A stretch of DNA of 64,000 bases from contig NZ_JAJAFR010000007.1 in the NCBI RefSeq assembly GCF_020734105.1, forward strand, positions 148,499-212,498. Direction: 5' to 3'. Of the stretch, positions 48,435 to 58,039 are shown in pieces. The DNA is from Alkalihalobacillus deserti. GTDB taxonomy: Bacteria; Bacillota; Bacilli; Bacillales; Bacillaceae_D. The position numbers and the translations under genes were made by a program. Under the pieces are notes generated by a model. The model was not told the DNA's origin, searched no databases, and saw only the letters and a list, made by a program, of their open reading frames with translations. The stretch's first letter is position 1, and every line of letters begins with the position of its first letter.

Positions 48435-50198
48435 ATGGTTCAAATCAAAGAGGAAGTAAAAAAACAAGCAAAAGTAAAAATGACTCCAAGTGAAGCTATT
48501 GTAGAAACCTTAGTCGCAGAGGGAGTTACTCATATTTCAGGTATTTTAGGATCATCTTTTATGGACTTACTAGATTTATTTCCTACTGCAGGAATTCGCT
48601 TTATTGGCGTACGTCATGAACAAAGCGCTGCTCATATGGAAGATGCTTATACACGAGTCGGTGGTGTAGCTGGAGTTGTTATTGGACAAAATGGCCCAGG
48701 TATTACTAATATGGTTACCTCTGTAGCGGCGGCAAATCAAGCACATACACCGATGGTCATCATCTCTCCATCGGCTGGAACACCAACAGTTGGCTGGGAT
48801 GGGTTCCAAGAATGTGACCAAGTATCTGTGTTTAAAGCTATTACAAAAGAAACCGTTCGAGTGACACACCCTAGCCGCGTTGCAGATTGTTTACGAACTG
48901 CATTCCGTATTGCCTATGCTGAACGTGGCCCAGTTCTTTATGATATTCCACGTGACTACTTTTATGGTGAACTGGAAGAACAAATTTTAAAACCACACCA
49001 ATATCGTGTGGACAATCGTGGGTGTGGATCCATTCAATCAATTGAAGAAGCTGTTGAATTATTAGCTTCAGCTAAAAATCCAGTCATCCTTTCAGGTAGA
49101 GGTACTGTTGATTCAGATGGGATTGAGGTGGTTCAGGAGATTGCCGAACACCTCACTGCACCTGTAGCCGTTTCCTATATGCATAATGATGCGTTCCCTT
49201 CTGATCACCCGTTAGCTGTTGGCCCAATTGGATACATGGGAGCTAAATCGGCTATGAATACGTTAAAGGATGCAGATGTTCTTTTAGCGATTGGTACACG
49301 TCTTTCTGTATTCGGAACATTGCCTTGTTATGACATCGATTATTTCCCTAAAAATGCAAAGATTATTCAAATTGATATTAACCCACGGAACCTTGCTCGA
49401 ACACACCCGATTGAACTCGGGATTATCGGTGATGCAAGAGAGGCGAGTGTAGAAATTGCGAAACGTTTAAAGGAACGATATCCAAACATAAGTAGAAATG
49501 AAGAAACAGTCAAAAAAGTTACCAGTGAAAAAGAAAAATGGGAAGCAGAACTAGTTGAACTAGCTATGGTTGACGGAAGCCCTATCAACCCTAGAAGAGC
49601 ATTACTTGAGCTTACAAAGGTATTACCTGAAAATGCGATAGTATCGACAGATATTGGGAATGTATCCTCCACTGCAAATGCATATCTAAAATTCAATCAT
49701 GGACGAAAACATATAGCTGCCCTTACTTTTGGTAATACCGGTTTTGCATATCCAGCAGCACTTGGCGCAAAGCTAGCAAATCCTGATTGTCCGGTCATCG
49801 CTATTGTTGGGGACGGAGCATGGGGAATGAGTTTACATGAAGTGAGTACTGCCGTTGAAGAAAATATACCAGTGATCGCTTGTGTTTTTAATAATCAGGC
49901 ATGGTGTGCTGAAAAGAAAAACCAAGTCGATTTTTACAATAATCATTTCGTAGGTGCCGATATCCAAAATCCAGATTTTGCAGAAGTGGCTAGATCTATG
50001 GGAGCTGAAGGTATAAGAGTTGACGATCCCAATAAGCTTGGTGCAGCCATTCGTGAAGCGATAGAATCAGAGAAACCAACAGTGATTGATATTCAAGTAG
50101 ATGGAACACAATTAGCTCCACCATTTAGAAAAGATGCGTTAAAAATGCCTGTACGCCTATTACCGAAATATAGCCACTTAGATCATAGAAATTGGTAG
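48435..50198 (+). CDS. xsc: Sulfoacetaldehyde acetyltransferase
   Basis: A 587-residue TPP enzyme of the acetolactate synthase superfamily. [20 protein letters not shown] contains the catalytic glutamate; [20 protein letters not shown] is characteristic of Xsc. [19 protein letters not shown] then [20 protein letters not shown] give the TPP-Mg site and the Xsc-specific C-terminal segment. It cleaves sulfoacetaldehyde with phosphate to acetyl phosphate and sulfite. CGGGAGGACTTAACC precedes the ATG. It ends the operon that starts at ald2. Confidence 0.96.
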   Translation: MVQIKEEVKKQAKVKMTPSEAIVETLVAEGVTHISGILGSSFMDLLDLFPTAGIRFIGVRHEQSAAHMEDAYTRVGGVAGVVIGQNGPGITNMVTSVAAANQAHTPMVIISPSAGTPTVGWDGFQECDQVSVFKAITKETVRVTHPSRVADCLRTAFRIAYAERGPVLYDIPRDYFYGELEEQILKPHQYRVDNRGCGSIQSIEEAVELLASAKNPVILSGRGTVDSDGIEVVQEIAEHLTAPVAVSYMHNDAFPSDHPLAVGPIGYMGAKSAMNTLKDADVLLAIGTRLSVFGTLPCYDIDYFPKNAKIIQIDINPRNLARTHPIELGIIGDAREASVEIAKRLKERYPNISRNEETVKKVTSEKEKWEAELVELAMVDGSPINPRRALLELTKVLPENAIVSTDIGNVSSTANAYLKFNHGRKHIAALTFGNTGFAYPAALGAKLANPDCPVIAIVGDGAWGMSLHEVSTAVEENIPVIACVFNNQAWCAEKKNQVDFYNNHFVGADIQNPDFAEVARSMGAEGIRVDDPNKLGAAIREAIESEKPTVIDIQVDGTQLAPPFRKDALKMPVRLLPKYSHLDHRNW

Positions 50199-50254
50199 AA
50201 ATATATTTCTAACATATATTAAACTAATTTACATTTACTCTACTATAGAAATTT

Positions 50255-50320
50255 AGGGCATTCTCTCAGACATTCAACTAACAAGCCTAGTAGAATTTTG
50301 AAGAATGCCCTTCTTCTTTT
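50255..50320 (+). terminator. Terminator after xsc
   Basis: AGGGCATTCT and AGAATGCCCT arms with a 37-base loop, followed by TCTTCTTTT, 57 bases after xsc. Confidence 0.6.
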
Positions 50321-50474
50321 GTAAGTACTCAATATGTTCAATGGTAAGTGGTTAAGAAAAAATCTCAAAAAATAATATGCCTTATTTAGTTATAGATATG
50401 AGAGAAAGAATAATTAATAACAAGTGAAGATAGTACTTAGTATACAATCTGCATTTTTGTAGGTGATAAACAAC

Positions 50475-51863
50475 ATGTTTACCCAATGGGTACACTCAAG
50501 CTTAGGTTTTTTGTGTTTTTTTACTTCAATTCTTTATATTACTAACGTGTTCTTTCCCTCAAACCTTATTACAGTAACTTACAATATACTTGCGGCTATA
50601 CTACTGTTATGTGCAATTCTTTCAATTGAAAAATCAAATAAAGTAATAGTATTAACTTTACTTATTCTGGGCACGTACTTTTTTTCTATAGAACAAGCAG
50701 ATTCTAAAACTATTCTTTATAGTTTAGGTAATAATTTTAACCTTATTTCTATTTTTCTATTAGTTCCTTTACTAGGTATTGCTATTTCGGTAGGAGGCTA
50801 TCTATCAGCCTTAAAAGAAGTAATTCTCGAATATGAAAAAAAAGGTAATAGAAACCCACATCGCATGGGTTTCATTTTGACAATTTGTATGACATTTGTC
50901 TTGAATTTAGGTACAATTCCAATCGTTAACCGTATTGCAGAAAAAAGTTTCTCTAATTATTACGAGAAAAAATTAGGATTAATAACACTTCGTGCTTTTG
51001 GGTTTTCCCAGCTTTGGTCTCCTTACTTTGTCAATGTTGGACTTGTTCTTGTTTTATTGGACATTTCTTGGAAGAATATCGCTTTAACTAGTGTTATACT
51101 AGCCGTTATTTATTTGCTTTTATGTGAAATATTTAATAAATATATATTTTTCCAAGATGATAAAAAGATTAATCCAAACCAACCGAATGTACAACATGTT
51201 CGTAATGAATCAGATAGTTCAAAGAAAATATATTCTTTGATTATTTTTTTTACGGTTCTTCTATCTACTTCATTTTTGCTTGATTATTCCTTAAGTGTAA
51301 ATATGCTCCCCATTATTACTGTATTAGCACTTTTTTACCCAGTATTTTGGTCAATATTAATAGGGGAAGTAAAAGAATTTTATTATTCCGCTATTGAACA
51401 TATTTCTCTTTCCTTTCAATGGTTAAAGAATGAGATTGCAATTTTTATTAGTGCAGGCTATTTTGCTGTTTCTTTAACGGGAACAAATTTTGGAGAATTA
51501 GTCTCAAACCTTGTAAACTTCTTATCTTTTGGATCAGTTTACATCTTAACATTAATAATAGTTATACTTTCAATCGTTCTCTCCTTAATTGGAGTTCATC
51601 CCGTTATCATTGTTACAGGAATAGGTGGATCTTTATCCCCATCTTTTTTGGGAATAAGCTCAGAATATATGGCTGTTGTATTATTAATCGCTTGGGTTTT
51701 ATCTGCCCAATTATCCCCATTTTCAGGGGCTGTTTTAATAACCTCCCGTATAATTAACGCTTCTCCTTTGGAAGTTGCTAAAAAAAATACATTACTAGTA
51801 ATTACATCATTACTGGTCCTTACACTTACTTTACAAATATGTAGATTTTTAAAGTTTATTTAA
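50475..51863 (+). CDS. Multi-spanning membrane protein of unknown function (ion-transporter-like)
   Basis: A 462-residue integral membrane protein with about a dozen helices. Two halves can be seen, split by a charged loop near residue 230-250. The C-terminal motif IGVHPVIIVTGIGGSLSPSF and a later LSAQLSPFSGAVLITSRI recall helical-hairpin transporters of the IT superfamily (DcuC/GntP-like). I do not recognise a defined family. ATG 50475 follows AGGTG better than the GTG at 50463. Placed between xsc and a CysL-like regulator, it could carry a sulfonate or export sulfite; that is inference. Confidence 0.6.
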   Translation: MFTQWVHSSLGFLCFFTSILYITNVFFPSNLITVTYNILAAILLLCAILSIEKSNKVIVLTLLILGTYFFSIEQADSKTILYSLGNNFNLISIFLLVPLLGIAISVGGYLSALKEVILEYEKKGNRNPHRMGFILTICMTFVLNLGTIPIVNRIAEKSFSNYYEKKLGLITLRAFGFSQLWSPYFVNVGLVLVLLDISWKNIALTSVILAVIYLLLCEIFNKYIFFQDDKKINPNQPNVQHVRNESDSSKKIYSLIIFFTVLLSTSFLLDYSLSVNMLPIITVLALFYPVFWSILIGEVKEFYYSAIEHISLSFQWLKNEIAIFISAGYFAVSLTGTNFGELVSNLVNFLSFGSVYILTLIIVILSIVLSLIGVHPVIIVTGIGGSLSPSFLGISSEYMAVVLLIAWVLSAQLSPFSGAVLITSRIINASPLEVAKKNTLLVITSLLVLTLTLQICRFLKFI

Positions 51864-51995
51864 ATAGTCTTATTAATAGTTTACCAATTTATACACTATT
51901 TCTAATCAACTTCAGAAGTTTTATCCAGATGACTCTATATTAATCACTTTAGTATTTTTGAAAATCAATTTAAAGAGGATTAATGAGGATTATGA

Positions 51996-52014
51996 TTAAC
52001 ATATTAAATGTTAA
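51996..52014. promoter_or_regulatory. LysR-type dyad overlapping the lysR leader
   Basis: TTAACAT-ATTAA-ATGTTAA is a perfect 7-base-arm palindrome with T-N11-A character, ending 16 bases before the lysR start and reaching its Shine-Dalgarno region. It suggests autoregulation. Confidence 0.5.
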
Positions 52015-52029
52015 AGAGGTGTATTAATA

Positions 52030-52938
52030 GTGAACTATGAACAATTAAAGACCTTTTTAGTAGTTTCTGAGAAAAAAAGTTTTTCTGAAACTGCTAAATC
52101 ATTATTTATGTCCCAACCTACTATCACATCTCAAATTAAATCATTGGAGAAAAATTTAAATACAACTCTTTTTGAGAGATCTACGAAGCATGTTAAATTA
52201 ACCCCTTCTGCAAAAGTTCTTTATCGTTACGGAAAAGAAATTATTAATCTAACAGAGTCTGCTGAAAAGGAAATTTTAAATTTATGTGGACAAATTCATG
52301 GTCAATTAGAAATTTCCTGTAGTTTAACGATTGGTGAAAACTTATTACCACATTTATTGGGGCGATTTAAAAATGCATACCCACTTATTGAAATATCTAT
52401 TGATATTTCAAATACAACTCATATCTTGCAAAGAATAAAGAATCATAGTTTGGATCTAGGAATGATTGAAGCACCAGTAGAAGATCCTGATTTAATACTT
52501 GAACCCTTTATGGAAGATGAGTTAGTCATAATTGCCAAACCAGATTTCTTTTATAAAGAAAAACTAAACATTACTCAAGAAGAGCTAACAAAATTACCAT
52601 TAATATTACGTGAAAAAGGATCTGGTACTAGAACAGTTATGACTCAACATCTAATTAAAAATGGCCTAAATCCAGATAAGTTAAATATATTTTTGGAAAT
52701 GGGTAGTACTGAAGCGGTGAAGTCAGCAGTAGAGGCAGGGTTAGGGGTTTCTATTATCTCTAGAAATGCTATTAAAAAAGAATTAAGATTAAACTCGCTA
52801 AAAACCTATAATCTGAAAGGAATATCTCTTTCCCGCCACTTCTACATTGTATGTCGTCGTGACACTGTGTTAAAACCAATTGTTGAAACCTTTCTTAAGT
52901 CATCTAAATCTATACTAGCAGAAAATACTTTTGAATAA
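52030..52938 (+). CDS. LysR-family regulator, CysL-like
   Basis: A 302-residue LysR protein. YEQLKTFLVVSEKKSFSETA and SQPTITSQIKSLEKNLNTTL form the winged helix-turn-helix; the rest is the periplasmic-binding-protein-like effector domain with LREKGSGTRTVM. The closest B. subtilis type is CysL (YwfK), activator of sulfite reductase, and that would fit a region that produces sulfite. The start is GTG at 52030 after AAAGAGG. Candidate dyads lie in its own leader and before the exporter. Confidence 0.88.
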   Translation: MNYEQLKTFLVVSEKKSFSETAKSLFMSQPTITSQIKSLEKNLNTTLFERSTKHVKLTPSAKVLYRYGKEIINLTESAEKEILNLCGQIHGQLEISCSLTIGENLLPHLLGRFKNAYPLIEISIDISNTTHILQRIKNHSLDLGMIEAPVEDPDLILEPFMEDELVIIAKPDFFYKEKLNITQEELTKLPLILREKGSGTRTVMTQHLIKNGLNPDKLNIFLEMGSTEAVKSAVEAGLGVSIISRNAIKKELRLNSLKTYNLKGISLSRHFYIVCRRDTVLKPIVETFLKSSKSILAENTFE

Positions 52939-53192
52939 GAGGTGGTTATTTTGAAAAAAGGACGAAGCGTAAAATAAACAGTATGAAAGCAGTTCTTATA
53001 GTTCTATTTTGTTTTTTTAAAAGGTTGGTCAAACACCATAAAGCTACCTTTGGCATTTGACGGAAGAATTTCTTTACAAAGAATCCTTCCGTCTGAAAGC
53101 TTTCAACATAACAATAAATCATAAATACTGAACTATGGTATTGAACTACCTTCATTATGTTATTAACTTCAATAATTTTACTTTACGTATTA
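52939..53192. other. Convergent intergenic region with a hairpin
   Basis: About 250 bases between lysR and gntR. GACGGAAG and CTTCCGTC (about 53059-53095) with partly pairing interior AT-rich arms form a strong stem without a T-run. It may terminate both convergent transcripts or be IS debris. Confidence 0.45.
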
Positions 53193-53906
53193 TTAAACAT
53201 TAGGCTTACGGGACATTTTCATCGTAAATGAATACATGTCAGAACGAAAAATTCCCTCATAATATTCAAAGATATTTCCTGATGGATCTGCGTTCATCCG
53301 TTCGGTCGCTAAGCAACACATGGACTCTGAAATATTTAAAAAGTTTGCAACTTCTTTTGAAGGGTGATGACAAGATATAATTTGTTCTGTATCCCAAAAA
53401 ATTATACCAAGGTCACCAACTAATACATCATATAAAATTGTATTATTTAGGTCGTAATTCTCGAGCTTTTTTCCGATTTCCAATGGATAATAGCAGTTTT
53501 CAACGGCAATTGGAACACCATCTTTTAAACGTAATCTTTTAATTAAGTAACAATTATGTTTAAAAGATTCCATATTACTGATATTTTCGGGGGTTGGTAC
53601 AATACCATGTTCTATTAACTTTATTTCCATTTTCTTAACGATTTCTGTAAAACCGTTCATTTGGATCCACTCTTGCACAGGTTTAAGAGAAACGAATGTT
53701 CCTTTACCATGCCTTTTTTCTAAAATTCCTTCTCGGACCAATATGGACACAGCTTCTCTTACTGTACTACGGCTAACTGAATATACTTCCATGAGCTCCC
53801 GTTCGCTAGGGATTTGTGATGTGAACTCTCCCTCTAAAACTTGTTTTTTTAATATATCCTTTAATTGAACATGTAATGGAATAGGGTTATTATTATCGAT
53901 TTCCAA
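53193..53906 (-). CDS. GntR-family regulator (HutC/UTRA type), copy 1
   Basis: A 237-residue regulator. The N-terminal winged helix contains NPIPLHVQLKDILKKQVLEG, IPSERELMEVYSVSRSTVRE and KRHGKGTFVS; a UTRA ligand domain follows. The longer frame to 54119 adds 71 hydrophobic residues with no homology. The TTG at 53906 follows GGGGGGATC and aligns exactly with the start of its paralogue at 54317, so I use it. It is transcribed away from copy 2. A motif related to the pta/ald2 operator lies just upstream. Confidence 0.88.
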   Translation of the reverse strand: MEIDNNNPIPLHVQLKDILKKQVLEGEFTSQIPSERELMEVYSVSRSTVREAVSILVREGILEKRHGKGTFVSLKPVQEWIQMNGFTEIVKKMEIKLIEHGIVPTPENISNMESFKHNCYLIKRLRLKDGVPIAVENCYYPLEIGKKLENYDLNNTILYDVLVGDLGIIFWDTEQIISCHHPSKEVANFLNISESMCCLATERMNADPSGNIFEYYEGIFRSDMYSFTMKMSRKPNV

Positions 53907-53936
53907 AAATGATCCCCCCCAGTTTATTTTTATGAA

Positions 53937-53950
53937 TACAAGTACGTATA
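53937..53950. promoter_or_regulatory. GntR-operator-like motif upstream of gntR copy 1
   Basis: ACAAGTACGTATAG has a TACGTA core like GGTACGTACG before pta. It lies about 35 bases before the TTG start and suggests autoregulation. Confidence 0.35.
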
Positions 53951-54269
53951 GTTTAAATATATTATAAACCTTTAGTTCAAAGGTTTCCAAGTTTATGTAA
54001 TGAAAATACAAGTAGTCTATAGGGAATAAAAAAAGTATAGCGTAAAGTAAACTAAAAGAAGGTAGAATAGTACAAGGTTTCTCTGTGTAACAAGGAGAGG
54101 AGAAATGAGAAATAACCATTTTGATTATTTTTAAAGGAAGTTGATAGAGAAATAATAAGATAATGTAAGGTTATTAATAAATGATGATAATAGTATGTTT
54201 TCGATATCTTACACAACTAATCGGTTGAATAATATTGTTGTCCAAAATCATAACTTCTTGATCTTATTG

Positions 54270-54286
54270 TTACGGACATCATAATG
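54270..54286. promoter_or_regulatory. GntR-operator-like motif upstream of gntR copy 2
   Basis: TTACGGACATCATAATG matches the GGTACGnACGTCATGAT motif at about twelve positions, 31 bases before the likely gntR start. Confidence 0.4.
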
Positions 54287-54316
54287 AGAAAATTAACAAA
54301 GGAAGTGCTTTATGCT

Positions 54317-55039
54317 ATGACACTTGACCAAAAGAATCCAATTCCTTTACATGTACAACTAAAATATGAAATAGAAAAACAAATACAGAATGGAAATTAT
54401 AAAACCAAAATTCCAAGTGAACGTGAGATTATGGAAACCTATTCTATTAGTAGGACTACCGTAAGAGAAGCTATTTCACAGTTGGTATACGAAGGAATTC
54501 TAGAGAAAAAACATGGTAAAGGAACTTTCGTTCCGATGAAATCAATCCAAGATTGGCTTGGAACACTAAGAAGTACAACAAATATTATAAAAAAAATGGG
54601 AATGAAGCCTGATGCTAGATTAATTTGGCATGGTATAGTAACACCCTCTAAAAATATACAAGACTTATGTGGTAACCCAGCATATTATATCAAGAGAGTA
54701 CGTTATGCAGATGACAAACCTATTGCAATTGAAAAACAATACTACCCTCTTGAAATTGGGAAAAAACTTGCCAAATACGATATAAAAAAAGGAACGTTAT
54801 ACGACCTACTTGAAAATGAACTCAACATTAATTTTTCGGTAGCTGAGCAGGTAATTACTAGTGATCGTATTCCAAAAGAAGAGGCTAAACATTTAAAGGT
54901 ACCGGAAGATCACAGTGTATTGATTACTGAACGTATGACTTATGACACAGAAGGTGAACTTGTTGAATATTATGAAGCTTATTTTCGATCAGATATGTAC
55001 TCTTTCAACATACAATTGTCACGAAAAAAAAACTCATAG
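54317..55039 (+). CDS. GntR-family regulator (HutC/UTRA type), copy 2
   Basis: A 240-residue paralogue of the protein at 53193-53906. NPIPLHVQLKYEIEKQIQNG, IPSEREIMETYSISRTTVRE and KKHGKGTFVP form the DNA-binding domain. The UTRA domain includes KRVRYADDKPIAIEKQYYPL. I start at ATG 54317, aligned with the paralogue, instead of ATG 54284. The two divergent regulators probably arose by duplication and may recognise the same or closely related operators. They lie between the taurine genes and the APC permease gene; either could control both. Confidence 0.88.
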   Translation: MTLDQKNPIPLHVQLKYEIEKQIQNGNYKTKIPSEREIMETYSISRTTVREAISQLVYEGILEKKHGKGTFVPMKSIQDWLGTLRSTTNIIKKMGMKPDARLIWHGIVTPSKNIQDLCGNPAYYIKRVRYADDKPIAIEKQYYPLEIGKKLAKYDIKKGTLYDLLENELNINFSVAEQVITSDRIPKEEAKHLKVPEDHSVLITERMTYDTEGELVEYYEAYFRSDMYSFNIQLSRKKNS

Positions 55040-55169
55040 AAAAGTAGTTTTACTACTACAAAAATGAAAAAATGTTAAAACTAAATGGTTTTAACCTAAA
55101 ATATTTAACCCCTTTATAATAGGTGGTATTTGGAAAGTGGGAAGTGTATATAACCTACCATGTCTTTGT

Positions 55170-55310
55170 GACTAAATCTCAGCTCTGAAAAACTAGTAGC
55201 GAGTATGGTGTATCAATCGGTCAATGATTGCCTTTGTTAAGATAAGATCCCCAATGTAATGCTCCATTGATGGCTTACCATAAGGACATTGCTTAGATTC
55301 TCATAGCACA
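55170..55310 (-). mobile_element. IS21-family IstB C-terminal remnant
   Basis: On the minus strand QCPYGKPSMEHYIGDLILTK then AIIDRLIHHTRY and a stop can be read. The AIIDRLIHH segment is the conserved IstB ATPase C-terminus (AILDRLLHHS). No IstA or other part is seen. Confidence 0.6.
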
Positions 55311-55598
55311 TTGAAATCACTTAGAATAAAAGCTAGTTACTAACTTATTATCCGGGTTTAGCCTAACTCGTCTAATACCAGGAGTTCAAAATACGGTTAG
55401 TTTATTGACCTGAAATGTACTGCTCTAAATAATAAAATTATAGACAAAAAAGGTTATTTAAATTTACCAATAAGTCTTATAGAAAATTTCAATAAATCAA
55501 ATTATTTAAAATATTTAAATTATAAAAAATATGTGGTTTAATAAATTTAGGTTTAAAATATTGGAAAAGAAAAGTCGGTGAATTTTTTTGGGGTATCT

Positions 55599-55615
55599 GG
55601 TACGGATATCCTGAT
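55599..55615. promoter_or_regulatory. GntR-operator-like motif before the APC permease
   Basis: GGTACGGATATCCTGAT shares the GGTACG start and the TGAT end with the motifs before pta and ald2. It lies 148 bases before the permease start. Confidence 0.45.
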
Positions 55616-55762
55616 GTTTAAACCTGTTAGGGGGGAACTTAGAATGCTTATTTAATAAAGTTCGGTTTTTAGTGTATCAACTAAAGAAGCTAGATATCCA
55701 ACTAAGAATATAAATTACTTTTAAAAAAGATTTACAACTTTTAATTTTTAGGAGGAGTCTTA

Positions 55763-57256
55763 ATGGAAGAAAGGAAGCAACTAAAACAAACACTTAAGCC
55801 ACATTGGGTATGGGCCATTGCTTTGGGTTCAGCAGTAGGTTGGGGATGCTTTGTACTACCAACAATCTGGATGGGGCAAGCTGGACCACTTGGGGCTATT
55901 ATTGGACTAGGAATCGGTGGATTACTAATGCTAATAATTGCAGTAAGCTATGGTTTCATGGTGAAAAATTTCCCCGTTTCTGGAGGAGAGTTTGCTTATG
56001 CGTATATAGGTTTTGGAAGGAATCATGCTTATATATGTGGATGGTTTTTAACGTTAGGTTACATTTGTATTGTTGCTTTAAATGCTTCTGCGTTGGCATT
56101 ATTAGGGAAGTTTATTATACCTAGTGTTGCTAGCCAAGGATATTTGTATAGTGTAGGTGGATGGGACGTATTCATTGGAGAAGTTCTTATTGCAAGTTTA
56201 GCATTAATTATTTTCGCCTATTTAAATATTCGTGGGGCAGCCGTATCTGGAAGGCTCCAATTTGTTTTTTGTTTGATTCTGATCTTAGGAGTAGTTGCAA
56301 TCACAGTAGGAATGCTCTTAAATCCTGCTACTTCTTTTAGTAATATGCAACCGCTATTCAAACCTGAGATACCGGTTTGGACAGCAGTAATTGCAATAGT
56401 AGCTATTGCGCCTTGGGCATATGTGGGTTTTGATAATATCCCCCAAGCTGCAGAAGAGTTCAATTTTTCACCGGAAAAGGCTTTTAAATTAATTGTATTA
56501 TCTATTATTGTTGCAGCTCTCTTGTATTCATTAATGATCGCTGTTACTGCTCTTTCAACCCCTTGGCAAAAATTGGTTAGTGGACAACCGATTTGGGGAA
56601 CAGGTGATGTCGTATCGGATACACTTGGTAGCATAGGGGTAACTATTTTAGCTATTGCTTTGTGCATGGGAGTTTTTACAGGATTAAACGGGTTTTATGT
56701 TTCTGCTAGCCGAGTATTGTTTGCTATGGGTCGCGCTCAAATATTACCTAAAACTTTTTCTGAGCTACATCCTAAGTACGAAACCCCTCACGTTGGTGTT
56801 ATTTTTACATGCGCATGTTGCCTTGTTGCACCTTGGTTTGGTCGAGAAGTGCTCTTATGGATTGTAGATATGTCCGCAATAGGCGTAACAATTGCTTACA
56901 GTTACACCTGTATTGTTGCATACAAATTTTTTAAGTGGTCAGATGCTCATTCAGGTATACGAGAAGAAGATCATTTGAATGGGACTGTATCGCCTATAAA
57001 GAAAAGCTTTGCTTTATTAGGGGCTATTTGCGGAATGACTTTTCTTGGATTATTATTAATTCCTCAATCACCAGCTTTCTTAGGTAAACCATCCTTGATC
57101 GCTTTATTAGTATGGTTACTAATAGGGGTTATCTTTTATTTATATAAAGGAAACGTTTTTAGAAAAATTCCAGAAGAAGAGCTTGATTACTATATCCTAG
57201 GGGAAACTAAGAACAATATAGATCCAGAGTTTCTATCAAAGACCGATATTAAATAA
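55763..57256 (+). CDS. APC-superfamily amino-acid permease
   Basis: A 497-residue permease with twelve predicted helices. GSAVGWGCFVLPTIWMGQAG is the helix 1 motif, SGGEFAYAYIGFGRNHAYIC follows in helix 3, and PWAYVGFDNIPQAAEEFNF corresponds to the helix 6 signature (PF-x-GFD). GGAGGAGTC precedes the ATG. The substrate is not evident; amino acids, amines or taurine are possible. The motif before it links it to the GntR regulators beside it. Confidence 0.85.
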   Translation: MEERKQLKQTLKPHWVWAIALGSAVGWGCFVLPTIWMGQAGPLGAIIGLGIGGLLMLIIAVSYGFMVKNFPVSGGEFAYAYIGFGRNHAYICGWFLTLGYICIVALNASALALLGKFIIPSVASQGYLYSVGGWDVFIGEVLIASLALIIFAYLNIRGAAVSGRLQFVFCLILILGVVAITVGMLLNPATSFSNMQPLFKPEIPVWTAVIAIVAIAPWAYVGFDNIPQAAEEFNFSPEKAFKLIVLSIIVAALLYSLMIAVTALSTPWQKLVSGQPIWGTGDVVSDTLGSIGVTILAIALCMGVFTGLNGFYVSASRVLFAMGRAQILPKTFSELHPKYETPHVGVIFTCACCLVAPWFGREVLLWIVDMSAIGVTIAYSYTCIVAYKFFKWSDAHSGIREEDHLNGTVSPIKKSFALLGAICGMTFLGLLLIPQSPAFLGKPSLIALLVWLLIGVIFYLYKGNVFRKIPEEELDYYILGETKNNIDPEFLSKTDIK

Positions 57257-57275
57257 ATACTTAAAATAGATAAAA

Positions 57276-57289
57276 TGAAAGCGCTTTAT
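57276..57289. promoter_or_regulatory. Candidate cre site
   Basis: TGAAAGCGCTTTAT matches the CcpA operator well (TGAAARCGYTTTCA type). It lies 20 bases after the permease stop and upstream of the broken M20 gene. Confidence 0.5.
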
Positions 57290-57365
57290 AATTAAGGCTC
57301 AGTATTCAAAAAGTAGATACATTTAATAATATGAAGAAAATATAAATTGCTACTGTAAATTGAAA

Positions 57366-57790
57366 TGAAATAATAAATCAAATGAATCAAATTGGTGGAA
57401 CATCTCAAACGGGTGTTAATCGTCTTGCACTTTCATATGAGGATAGAAGAGCGAGAGATTTGTTTGTAAGTTTGCTAATAAAACTAAATCTTAAAAGTAA
57501 CAATTGATGATTTCGGAAATATTTACGGTAGGAAGGAAGGGTAAGATCTTAGGCTACCTCCTGTGGTGATTGGGTCTTTCTTGATCCTGTCCCTAAGATG
57601 GGACCCTAATTGTATTAGCAAGGCTTAAGGTGATTTGAAAGTTTTATAGCATAATGTTGAGAATGATTATCCTCTTGTAGTTGTGAATTTCACCATGAGG
57701 AAATAGCAAGGTTTCCAGAACCGATGTTATGCAGTCGTATATCCACAAAGAATTTTCTGATTGCAAAGAGAAAACCCGCTAGATTAGCGG
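57366..57790 (+). pseudogene. M20-family amidohydrolase (allantoate / N-carbamoyl-amino-acid hydrolase) N-terminal remnant
   Basis: NQIGGTSQTGVNRLALSYED, then after a frameshift TIDDFGNIYGRKEG, a stop, LPPVVIGSFLDPVPKMGP and later VENDYPLVVVNFT followed by EEIARFPEPML. These follow in order the N-terminal half of Zn-dependent M20 hydrolases such as AllC and hydantoin carbamoylases, whose usual form is IGSHLDTVPKGG. The metal ligand HLD is changed to FLD and the C-terminal half is missing. It indicates a former gene for amide or carbamoyl hydrolysis. Confidence 0.75.
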
Positions 57791-58039
57791 AAACATGAAA
57801 CTTTTTGAAGGGTAAATGACATTACAAATATGATCAACTAATTTGCAAATATCCCTTGGTAGTTCTATAAGCTAGTTGATTATAAAATGGAGGTGATTCT
57901 ATTCATTGAAACGCTAGTGGGTTTAATGACTGAAATTAGATCAATGAATAACAATTAGGGTCTTTCTCGGGTTGTTGCATTAATTATATTCGACTTCTGG
58001 AATCAAAGGTTTTAAAAACAGAAAAGGGTGTGATACCTA
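57791..58039. other. Intergenic region before the sodium symporter
   Basis: About 250 bases with decayed sequence and no recognisable promoter pair or operator. Confidence 0.4.

Larger units (their letters stand above)
55040..55762. other. Intergenic region before the APC permease
   Basis: About 720 bases. It contains an IstB remnant (55170-55310, minus) and one copy of the GntR-type motif at 55599-55615. No intact gene. Confidence 0.55.

Noticed and set aside
52946..53155. 69-codon minus-strand ORF between lysR and gntR
   Set aside because: It spans the strong hairpin, has no good start and no known domain; it is more likely the read-through of structured non-coding DNA.
53907..54119. 71-residue N-terminal extension of GntR copy 1
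   Set aside because: The extension is hydrophobic, not conserved in the paralogue, and the TTG at 53906 has a strong GGGGGGATC site and aligns with the paralogue's start.
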